From Chroococcidiopsis sp. TS-821 (lineage in GTDB: Bacteria; Cyanobacteriota; Cyanobacteriia; Cyanobacteriales; Chroococcidiopsidaceae), in assembly GCF_002939305.1 (NCBI RefSeq), contig NZ_MVDI01000003.1, positions 186,001 to 250,000 on the forward strand: a stretch of DNA of 64,000 nt. The letters are read 5' to 3'. Made by a program: the position numbers and the translations under genes. How positions within the stretch are numbered: the stretch's first letter is position 1; each line of letters starts with the position of its first letter. The notes under the pieces were generated by a model, which had not been told where the DNA came from, made no database searches, and saw only the letters and a list, made by a program, of their open reading frames with translations. Below, piece by piece: positions 6,797-13,807 of the stretch.

Positions 6797-9364
6797 TTAC
6801 CAACCGACAACAAGTATCCACATCATTGCAGTTAAAGCGATCGCACCTAAATGTTGCGGTAATAGAAGACGTAACGGCTGACGAGTAATTTTATGCGTCA
6901 AGAATATTGTTAACAGTACAGAAAAAATTAACGTGACTCCTTGTAAAAAAGCTGTGACAGCAGGATGTGCGACGACAATTGGCATTCCTTGACCGCTATA
7001 GCCAAAAGTCGCTAACGTTACTGGAACAATCCTCCCAGCCTCTCCCAAACCTAAACGCAAGTAGTGTGCTAAATTTCCACCTAAGACAAGGGGTAAATAA
7101 CCATAGGCTATTTCTAGAAACGGTTTAGGCTTAGGGATAATTTTGGATTTTGCTTGTTTGACGAAATTGCTGAATAAATAGAATAGCTGCATCAAACCGT
7201 ATACAAACAGCGCAACACTTGCAGGAATCACTAAGGCAATTAACGACACTCCTAAATGAGGTAAGAACTGCGTTAGATTGAGATCCCATCCCAAAGTAGC
7301 TTGCAACTCTGGTAGACGATGTAGAAATACTCCGCCAAAGAGTAAAAACAACAACGCCACTTCATAAGAACGAGGTACGTGCGTTGTCCACAACTCAATT
7401 CCAGGGGGACGCAAGTTAACCTCAACCGAACGATGCGGACAAGCTTTCAAACACGTCATGCACAATACACAATCGCGATTATCTTCAAGCTGTGCGGGGT
7501 GCGAGTACAAAGGACAGCCATTCGTTTCCATTCCTTCACCCTTTTGCGGACCACCTTTATAACATTGATAAGTGGTACATTCTGCCGAACAAGTCCCCTG
7601 TTGCGCCCGCAACTCAATCATCGATAATTTCGCGAATAGCCCATTCATACCTCCAATGGGACAAAGGTAACGACACCAAAATCGGCGCTCAAAAATCGCC
7701 GAGAAAATCATCGCCCCTGCGGTAATCAATAGCAACAAGCAGCTAGATAAATAAGCAGTATCTTCTAAATGCCAAAGTTCTTCCCACAAGAAAATTAAAG
7801 TAAATAGCCCAAATAAAAACCATCCACCCCATTTTTCAGCTTGATGACGGGGCCAAGACTTTAATTGTCGCGGAAATAGCCATAGCGAAAGCTTTTGAGT
7901 TAGTTCGCCGTAAATCATAAACGGACAAAATGCACACCAAATTCGTCCGAGAAACGGAAATCCGAGTAAAATTAAAGGCCACCACCACGCCCAAAACATA
8001 TTTAAGGCAAAGTTTTCGCTACGATGTTGCGGACCTACAAATAAGACAACAACAACAACCGCAAAAAACCACAAAGTGAAGCCATAATTAATTCGGTCTG
8101 GATACCAAGGACTGCGCAAAAATCGCCGCAATCCAGGATACATATTGAGTAGATTGACGCGGAATTGTTTTTTCTTCGTCTGGGCTGACCAAAAGATTTC
8201 TTCAGTCAGTTCTAATCCCCCTGCTGATTGAACAATAGCTCTTTCTACAAGGCTTTGCAGTTCTCGCAAATTACCAGGAAAGTCATACGATTGCAAACGA
8301 CGCAATGCTTCTGGAGTAATTTTGGGTTTAGGAATACCTTGGCTGCGACAGTAAAGACTAATGTAGTACTCCGCTTGGGCTTTAATATCAGCTTTACGCA
8401 CGCGTAGTGGGGGAACTTTGATAATTTGACCAGTGCAGCGCTCAATTGTAGACTGAGTTCTTTCAGAAATCATCAAAATACGGGCGCGAGAAATGCGAGG
8501 CGCAGGAGTTGATTCTCCTGGACGACTTACTGGAGTGTATGTACCTGTTTTCAGTAGCTGTACTAATGAAGGAATTAACTCTGTAGGGAGGTCTTGAAGA
8601 TTATTGAGAACAAGCGTGCCATCTCCCAACCATTCGAGTAATCCGACTTTACCACTCGCGCGACCAAATAAATCTGCACCGCTTGATTGGAGAATACTAC
8701 AGTTAAGTTTAATAATTGGTTGTTTGCGCTGTGGAGAACCAAAGTGAATCAAAGCCGCAATGTTATCTTTCTCTAATCCTGGTTCGCCAAAAATCAACAC
8801 CGAATTGCGGTCTAAACTAGCTTCGCGAATGGCAGCACGCAACCGTACTGCATAACGACTTGTCCCTACAATCCCGCGTTGGGCTTTAGTTACTAAATAG
8901 GGGCGCAGTGCTTGGGAACGTTCTTGTTCGTAAGAAAGTGCTGAGGTAAGTTGTGCGACTTCTTGGACGAGTTGACGCGAGAATACCTGTGCGATTTCAG
9001 GGTGTTGCGCCACAATTTGTTTGAACTGTGCTGCTGGAATCACCCAAAATTGACTTTCGGTTATTGTTTTAATCGTTCGCTGTGCAGGTTGATCTAACAA
9101 GAGTTCCTGGAGATGAACAACGGTTCCAGGAAGAAAGCTACACGCAGCAGCTGCTATGCTATTTTGATGAGTTCGATAGCTTTCTAGTTTACCCTGTTTA
9201 AGAATATAAAGCGCTTCTGGAGGCGTGTCTTCTGTGACGAGAAGATAATTTTCAGGTAAGGAGATTTCTTCTAGAACTTGCGCGATCGCGTCCAATACTT
9301 CACCCGAAAGAACCCCTAAAGCCGTGCGTTCTTGTAGCCATATTACAGTGTCTGGAGATGTCAT
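6797..9364 (-). CDS. cNMP-binding / degenerate NtrC-like AAA / NapH-NosR-like iron-sulfur membrane protein
   Basis: An 855-residue protein in three parts. Residues 15-135 look like a cyclic-nucleotide-binding regulatory domain. Residues 160-385 resemble the AAA+ domain of sigma-54 activators (ending DFPGNLRELQSLVERA), but the Walker A is GEPGLEKD, Walker B is LVLNNL instead of LDE, and the GAFTGA loop is deleted. From about 425 there are membrane helices with NapH/NosR-type Cys pairs (C477/C480; C564/C568), then two ferredoxin-like clusters: C592, C596, C601, C617 and C632, C635, C638, C642. More helices follow. It probably moves or senses electrons at the membrane; the AAA part is likely a ligand or scaffold module. 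No helix-turn-helix is visible. Partner genes are absent. Confidence 0.85.
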   Translation of the reverse strand: MTSPDTVIWLQERTALGVLSGEVLDAIAQVLEEISLPENYLLVTEDTPPEALYILKQGKLESYRTHQNSIAAAACSFLPGTVVHLQELLLDQPAQRTIKTITESQFWVIPAAQFKQIVAQHPEIAQVFSRQLVQEVAQLTSALSYEQERSQALRPYLVTKAQRGIVGTSRYAVRLRAAIREASLDRNSVLIFGEPGLEKDNIAALIHFGSPQRKQPIIKLNCSILQSSGADLFGRASGKVGLLEWLGDGTLVLNNLQDLPTELIPSLVQLLKTGTYTPVSRPGESTPAPRISRARILMISERTQSTIERCTGQIIKVPPLRVRKADIKAQAEYYISLYCRSQGIPKPKITPEALRRLQSYDFPGNLRELQSLVERAIVQSAGGLELTEEIFWSAQTKKKQFRVNLLNMYPGLRRFLRSPWYPDRINYGFTLWFFAVVVVVLFVGPQHRSENFALNMFWAWWWPLILLGFPFLGRIWCAFCPFMIYGELTQKLSLWLFPRQLKSWPRHQAEKWGGWFLFGLFTLIFLWEELWHLEDTAYLSSCLLLLITAGAMIFSAIFERRFWCRYLCPIGGMNGLFAKLSMIELRAQQGTCSAECTTYQCYKGGPQKGEGMETNGCPLYSHPAQLEDNRDCVLCMTCLKACPHRSVEVNLRPPGIELWTTHVPRSYEVALLFLLFGGVFLHRLPELQATLGWDLNLTQFLPHLGVSLIALVIPASVALFVYGLMQLFYLFSNFVKQAKSKIIPKPKPFLEIAYGYLPLVLGGNLAHYLRLGLGEAGRIVPVTLATFGYSGQGMPIVVAHPAVTAFLQGVTLIFSVLLTIFLTHKITRQPLRLLLPQHLGAIALTAMMWILVVGW

Positions 9365-9469
9365 GGGTGCTTCTCCGATAATGCGGCTGATTCATGTATT
9401 ATCAGCTAAACAAGAGCGATCGCGCCGCCGAACGTTGCATTATATAAATACCAGCTCAACTTCTTCCCA

Positions 9470-9540
9470 ACAATCTCTCTCGATCTCTTTACTTTGCGTT
9501 CTCTGCGCCTCTGTGGTTTTTTCAAATCGAAGTAGTCCAC
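9470..9540. repeat. dispersed CTCTGCGCCTCTGTGG-type repeat
   Basis: The gap between the iron-sulfur protein and the CPBP gene includes CTTTGCGTTCTCTGCGCCTC followed by TGTGG. This is a recurrent intergenic sequence of many cyanobacteria, and a relative in reverse orientation (GCAGAGGACGCAGAGG) lies near 60940. No gene is seen here. Confidence 0.5.
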
Positions 9541-9601
9541 CAAACACTCACGCATTTCAAATTTACATCAAGCTCAACAAGAAACTACCAGCGTCGTTGT
9601 G

Positions 9602-10351
9602 TTATCGAGCAAAATAGTTTACAGTTACACGAACAATATGAAACAGCATATGAGCAATCATTGCCGCTTCTAAACCTAGATACCAGTAGAGATAGCCTGC
9701 TATTAAACCAAAAACTGAATTACCGATAATTACATAAGCAACCACTAAAGTTGTTACTGGTGTTCCTAGTGCAAAGACAAGCGGTAAATGACCCAAGCCG
9801 AAGAGAAAAGCGGAAAGTGCGATCGCTGCTACAAAGCAGTATACAGAAGGTTCACCCTGCCCTTTTGCAAAAATGTACCAACCGATCCATACAAAAAGCG
9901 TCATCACTCCCCATCTCAGCAACAACTCTTCAGTAATACCGCCATACAGAATGCGAGTTAAAAATGAGGTATTGTTTGAGAACGCTTCACCTTTGAGTAC
10001 AAAATCCAAGGGTAACAAGGGCTTGGTAAAGAACTCGATAGTAATCAGTGCGATACTCCCTACTAAACCGCCAATAATCCCTGGAATCACTTGAGGCTGA
10101 ATAGCCCTGGCGATCGAGGTTCCATAGGCTACTGCCTCAGCTAAAGGTGCTGATAATCCAACTTTATGAGCTAGAGTAACACCAATTAACACGGCAATGG
10201 ATAAAAGAATGGTTGGCTGAATCAAGGAAAGTAATTTGATACTCCAAAGAGGTAATTGCAGTTCTTCATCTTCAGGAATGGGTAAGTTCATCCCCAAAAT
10301 AGAAATAACACCTGTCATACCTGTTAGCCATAAAATTGCAAACAGCTTCAT
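9602..10351 (-). CDS. CPBP family intramembrane glutamic endopeptidase
   Basis: A 249-residue membrane protein with about seven hydrophobic segments. The CPBP (CAAX protease and bacteriocin-processing, Abi) motifs are present in order: GGITEELLLRW with the EExxxR signature near 140-146, FLFGLGHLP giving the conserved His, and a final HMLFH motif. Members cut peptides within the membrane; in bacteria they have been linked to bacteriocin immunity and protein maturation. The substrate is unknown. It is a lone gene with its start about 70 bases from the divergent small ORF at 10421. The start has no strong ribosome-binding site. Confidence 0.88.
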   Translation of the reverse strand: MKLFAILWLTGMTGVISILGMNLPIPEDEELQLPLWSIKLLSLIQPTILLSIAVLIGVTLAHKVGLSAPLAEAVAYGTSIARAIQPQVIPGIIGGLVGSIALITIEFFTKPLLPLDFVLKGEAFSNNTSFLTRILYGGITEELLLRWGVMTLFVWIGWYIFAKGQGEPSVYCFVAAIALSAFLFGLGHLPLVFALGTPVTTLVVAYVIIGNSVFGLIAGYLYWYLGLEAAMIAHMLFHIVRVTVNYFAR

Positions 10352-10420
10352 TGAAATTGTATTTTTTCCAAATGAGAGTTCAATTCTTACGTCGAAAGCC
10401 AGTGCATTAATTTTATAGTC

Positions 10421-10513
10421 ATGACGACAGCAGATTTGCCAAATCTTTGGGTTCCTTTAGTCCTCTTAAGTTTAATTGTCGGTGCTGCAATCTTCTTTAG
10501 CCGAGTCAAGTAA
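10421..10513 (+). CDS. 30-aa single-span membrane peptide, unrecognised
   Basis: ATG to TAA encodes MTTADLPNLWVPLVLLSLIV followed by GAAIFFSRVK: a short polar head, one strongly hydrophobic helix and a basic end. The topology is that of the small subunits of photosynthetic and NDH complexes, but it does not match the PsbT, PsbM, PetN, PsaM, PsaI or Ycf12 sequences I remember. No clear ribosome-binding site is seen. An inverted repeat that could end its transcript lies ten bases beyond the stop, which supports a real gene. Confidence 0.5.
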   Translation: MTTADLPNLWVPLVLLSLIVGAAIFFSRVK

Positions 10514-10522
10514 ACAGAACCA

Positions 10523-10551
10523 CCACAGTCGTATAATCAAGATGACTGTGG
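10523..10551. terminator. inverted repeat, possible bidirectional terminator
   Basis: CCACAGTC (10523-10530) pairs with GACTGTGG (10544-10551), an 8-base perfect stem with a 13-base loop. It lies between the end of the 30-aa ORF and the convergent end of wrbA. The flanks are A-rich rather than a clean T run, so this is only a candidate. Confidence 0.5.
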
Positions 10552-10561
10552 CAGTCAAAAA

Positions 10562-11176
10562 TTACGATCGCACCTTAGCCGCTACCTCAGCCACACGACG
10601 CCCCAACGCTTTGCAAATTTCCAAGTCTTCTGATGTCGGTTGCAACTCCCCTTGTCCGCCTGCTATTGTTGTAGCCCCATAAGGTGTACCGCCACGCGCT
10701 TGTGTATGAATCATTCCTGGTACAGAATAAGGTATACCTACAATGAGCATACCTAAGTGCAACAACGGAACCATCATTGTGAGTAGCGTTGTCTCTTGTC
10801 CGCCGTGAGTCGAAGCTGTGGAGGTGAATACAGCTGCGGGTTTACCTTCCATTTCACCCTTAAGCCATAGCTGTGCGGTTGAATCGATGAGCTGCTTCAT
10901 TTGCGCGCACATATTACCGTAGCGAGTCGGAGAACCCAATATCACAGCGTCAGCTTCGCGCAAATCATCTACAGTGCAAACAGGTATATCTTTTTGCTGT
11001 TCGCGCACCTGGCTAGCAAACTCGTTTTGATCGATAATTTTGTCAACTTCTGGAAACTCTTGCACGCGGCGTAGCATCACTTCGGCTTGCGGAATTGAAC
11101 TAGCACCTTCTGCGACAGCTTTTGCCATTTGTAGCGTGTGTCCGTACATCGAGTAATAGACAATCACAATTTTCAT
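10562..11176 (-). CDS. wrbA: NAD(P)H:quinone oxidoreductase, WrbA type
   Basis: WrbA is a tetrameric flavodoxin-like FMN enzyme that reduces quinones by two electrons in the cytoplasm and so avoids semiquinone radicals. The 204-residue protein begins with the FMN phosphate loop (YYSMYGHTLQMA) and contains GSPTRYGNM, FTSTASTHGGQE and PYGATTIAGG, all hallmarks of WrbA. Length is typical. The ATG at 11176 is preceded by GAGGTAA. It is followed upstream by the pirin gene on the same strand after a 155-base gap containing a hairpin, so the two are probably separate units, though a shared oxidative-stress theme is plausible. Confidence 0.95.
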   Translation of the reverse strand: MKIVIVYYSMYGHTLQMAKAVAEGASSIPQAEVMLRRVQEFPEVDKIIDQNEFASQVREQQKDIPVCTVDDLREADAVILGSPTRYGNMCAQMKQLIDSTAQLWLKGEMEGKPAAVFTSTASTHGGQETTLLTMMVPLLHLGMLIVGIPYSVPGMIHTQARGGTPYGATTIAGGQGELQPTSEDLEICKALGRRVAEVAAKVRS

Positions 11177-11274
11177 TTTTACCTCTTAAAATTCTGCGAA
11201 CGCCTGGCGACTCTTGTCGCGGCTCAAAAATCCTTTCCACTTGCGTGGACTAACACAATAGCAAGGGTTATTAA

Positions 11275-11294
11275 AAACCTATCTTTGTAGGTTT
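11275..11294. repeat. hairpin in a dispersed cyanobacterial repeat
   Basis: AAACCTA (11275-11281) and TAGGTTT (11288-11294) form a 7-base stem with a 6-base loop, followed by CATCTGTGTAGCTGCGG. Sequences of this form recur in cyanobacterial intergenic DNA. Here it lies just downstream of the pirin gene and could also serve as its terminator. Confidence 0.5.
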
Positions 11295-11331
11295 CATCTG
11301 TGTAGCTGCGGTTTCAACCGAATCAGCTTTA

Positions 11332-12033
11332 TTACGCCAAATCAAATAGCAAAATTTCTGCACCGCTATCTGTGCTGATTTTGAGTAACTCGGCTTCATT
11401 GATAGCCACACCATCACCGGCTTGTAAGGCGTGACCATTGAGATTAACTGTTCCTCTTGCTACTTGTAACCAACCATAACGATTGCGTTGCAATTGATAA
11501 GATAGGCGATCGCCTGCTTTTAATACCGAACTGTACAAATCGACATCTTGGTGAATCTTAACTGCTCCGTCGCGCGCATCACTTGCTGCAATTAATCGCA
11601 GTTGTGATTGTCTTTCGGCTAAGGGAAACATTCGCTGTTCGTAACTCGGTTCTAATCCTTGCTGATTCGGTAAAATCCAAATTTGCAGTAGATGAACTAA
11701 GTCAGTTTTTGAAGGATTAAATTCGCTATGAACAATCCCCGTTCCTGCACTCATCCGCTGTACTTCGCCTGGTGTAATGATGGCACCGTTACCTAAGCTA
11801 TCTTTATGTTCAAGTGCGCCTTCGAGTACATAAGTGATAATTTCCATGTCACGATGACCGTGTGCGCCAAAACCTCTCCCTGGATGAACGCGGTCTTCAT
11901 TGATGACCCGCAAAGCCCGAAATCCCATATGTTCAGGATCGTAGTAATTTGCAAAGGAAAATGTATGGTAGGTGTCTAGCCAACCATGATTCGCATGACC
12001 GCGATCGCTTCCGAGACGTAATCTAATCATCAC
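11332..12033 (-). CDS. pirin family bicupin protein
   Basis: A 233-residue bicupin. The amino-terminal cupin has the pirin signature: [14 protein letters not shown], then [20 protein letters not shown] with the metal-binding His residues, and [16 protein letters not shown]. Bacterial relatives (YhhW) have quercetinase activity; others act as redox-responsive cofactors, so the precise role is open. Two adjacent ATG codons occur at the start; CGTCTC-like DNA lies inside and a GGAGGAAG sequence lies just upstream. It follows a MarR-type regulator gene on the same strand, a common arrangement in which the regulator controls both. Confidence 0.9.
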   Translation of the reverse strand: MMIRLRLGSDRGHANHGWLDTYHTFSFANYYDPEHMGFRALRVINEDRVHPGRGFGAHGHRDMEIITYVLEGALEHKDSLGNGAIITPGEVQRMSAGTGIVHSEFNPSKTDLVHLLQIWILPNQQGLEPSYEQRMFPLAERQSQLRLIAASDARDGAVKIHQDVDLYSSVLKAGDRLSYQLQRNRYGWLQVARGTVNLNGHALQAGDGVAINEAELLKISTDSGAEILLFDLA

Positions 12034-12059
12034 TTCCTCCTTTGAATTAAATTAAATTG

Positions 12060-12071
12060 TTTAATATTAAA
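12060..12071. promoter_or_regulatory. AT palindrome, candidate MarR operator before pirin
   Basis: TTTAATATTAAA is a perfect 12-base palindrome in the 67-base gap between the MarR gene and the pirin gene. A similar AT-rich palindrome lies upstream of the MarR gene, which is the expected pattern for an autoregulated MarR protein. Confidence 0.4.
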
Positions 12072-12100
12072 TTAATTGCGTAAAAAAACAGCATCAACAA

Positions 12101-12547
12101 TCATTCTTTTTTACCCAACCGCCGACATAGACGCCCCAGTTCTTCTTGTTCAGGCGGACTTAGCGCCGCCATTTCTGCAACTACAGCTGCAACATGGGTC
12201 GGAAAGATGCGACTAATTAACTGTTTTCCCGATTCGGTTAGGTTGACTCGAATACAACGGCGATCGTCAGGTTCGCGTTCGCGTTTAACCAACTCTCGCT
12301 TTTCCAAATTATCAATGACCAAGGTGATATTACCACCACTTTTCAGGAGTTTTGCGGCGAGGTCGCGTTGATACATCGAACCCAAGTGGTACAGCGCTTC
12401 TAAAACACCAAATTGTGTAATTGTTAAGTTTGTTTCTTCCAAATGACGATGAATGCGAGATGATACTGAATCTGCTGCACGTACCAACTTAATATACGCG
12501 TTTAATGCTCTTACCTCTTCTTCTGTACCATGATATCGCGTTCCCAT
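12101..12547 (-). CDS. MarR family transcriptional regulator
   Basis: A 148-residue winged-helix regulator. The recognition region reads LTITQFGVLEALYHLG, then YQRDLAAKLLKSGGNITLVIDNLEKRELV and the wing motif REREPDDRRCIRVNLTESG, which is the MarR signature. Members bind palindromes as dimers and release DNA when a ligand binds or a cysteine is oxidised. There is one Cys, in the wing (RRCIRV). The gene precedes the pirin gene on the same strand. Two AT-rich palindromes, at 12060 and 12567, flank it and are candidate binding sites. Confidence 0.92.
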   Translation of the reverse strand: MGTRYHGTEEEVRALNAYIKLVRAADSVSSRIHRHLEETNLTITQFGVLEALYHLGSMYQRDLAAKLLKSGGNITLVIDNLEKRELVKREREPDDRRCIRVNLTESGKQLISRIFPTHVAAVVAEMAALSPPEQEELGRLCRRLGKKE

Positions 12548-12566
12548 GCCGATAATTCAATATCAA

Positions 12567-12586
12567 ATAATTTAATATAAAATTAT
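12567..12586. promoter_or_regulatory. AT inverted repeat, candidate MarR autoregulatory operator
   Basis: ATAATTT (12567-12573) and AAATTAT (12580-12586) form an inverted repeat with a 6-base spacer about 20 bases upstream of the MarR start. Its core TTTAATAT is shared with the palindrome at 12060. Confidence 0.4.
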
Positions 12587-12668
12587 CCTATCCATCTTCT
12601 TTTTGTCAACTACTTTAACTACATCTGCTTGGCAAATAAATTCGCAGCTAGTCTTTTATCGACCTTCG

Positions 12669-13595
12669 TTAGTGTAATTTACGCTCTACGGTTTGGCTAT
12701 TAGCTTGTTGTAGAAGTTCCGCAGTAATTTTTGCCCACTGCGAATTGCCTTGAGAGGCGTACAAGGTTTTGGCAGATTGTAAAACTGTTTGTGCGTTTTG
12801 ATATTGCCCCAAGTGCATATAAACTAGCCCTGCGGCATAATACGCGTTAGCATAGTTTCGGTTTGCTAAGGCAGATTGGCGAAAAGCTTCTAGCGCGGAT
12901 TGAAAATTGCCTTGCCCAAACAAAATAGCTCCTAAATTGTAGTGAGCTTCAGCATAGTTTGGTTTTAATTTGATTGCTTCGCGAAAGGCAGCGATCGCTT
13001 GCTCAATTTGATTTTGTTGAAGATAGACAACACCTAAATGATAAGTAATTTCCGGTAAGTTTGGGCTGTATTTAAGTGCTGTATTGTACGCGGCGATCGC
13101 GCCTTGCCAATCTTGCTGTTGCTCTTTTACTAAACCAAGGTTGTAATGCGCTAGTCCTAAATTTGGTTCGAGTTTTATTGCGTTTTGTAAAAATTCTTGC
13201 GCTTGTTGCGGGTTGTTTCCTTCTAGTAGTACTGCTCCTAGGTTAGCATAAGCTAAAGCAAACTTTGGTTCGGCTACAATGGCACGATAAAATGCATCGG
13301 CAGCAGGTTGAAGTTGTCCAATTTCGCGTAAAGCAAGTCCTAAATTGTAGTGTGCTGGTGCTAATTTGGGATCGAGTTGAGTTGCTGTTTCAAACGCGGC
13401 GATCGCCTCTTTGTGTTGATTTTGTTGTATCAGCTTTAGTCCTCGATTGACCCAATCCGCAGCAGTTTGGGAGTTTGCTGGTGCTAAATCAGGTATCGTT
13501 AAGCCTTCTTTAGCAAAAGTAATGACTGTGAAAGCTGATATTAACAATAGGACTATTTTTTTTGAAAAAAGTTCAATGAATCTAAATTCTGACAT
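12669..13595 (-). CDS. exported TPR-repeat protein
   Basis: A 308-residue protein from the ATG at 13595; a TTG six codons upstream is possible. Residues 10-30 are a hydrophobic signal or anchor segment (IVLLLISAFTVITFA). The rest is about seven consecutive tetratricopeptide repeats, with repeated signatures such as APAHYNLGLALREIGQ, AEAHYNLGAILFGQGN and ANAYYAAGLVYMHLGQ. TPR arrays bind partner proteins, so a periplasmic or membrane-linked scaffold role is likely, but no partner is indicated by the neighbours. The gene is alone, divergent from the EF-G-like gene. Confidence 0.88.
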   Translation of the reverse strand: MSEFRFIELFSKKIVLLLISAFTVITFAKEGLTIPDLAPANSQTAADWVNRGLKLIQQNQHKEAIAAFETATQLDPKLAPAHYNLGLALREIGQLQPAADAFYRAIVAEPKFALAYANLGAVLLEGNNPQQAQEFLQNAIKLEPNLGLAHYNLGLVKEQQQDWQGAIAAYNTALKYSPNLPEITYHLGVVYLQQNQIEQAIAAFREAIKLKPNYAEAHYNLGAILFGQGNFQSALEAFRQSALANRNYANAYYAAGLVYMHLGQYQNAQTVLQSAKTLYASQGNSQWAKITAELLQQANSQTVERKLH

Positions 13596-13807
13596 CTCTT
13601 TATAAAAATTCAAAATCTTGTATAAAAATTTGTTTTGCTTAACTATTATTAAGCAAAATCTTACAAGAGACTACGATTTTTGTTGCTCTGATTAAAGATA
13701 GGTAATAGTAAGATTAAATGACAGATAATTTCCTACAGCATCAATTATCGCTTCTCGAATTACTTTAAAGATGCAGTGCTTTCGCGAGCAAAGCTCAGGA
13801 GGATTTT

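Noticed and set aside
9324-9617. 97-codon + strand ORF between the iron-sulfur protein and the CPBP gene
   Set aside because: It runs through a dispersed repeat and antisense ends of both genes; not protein-like.
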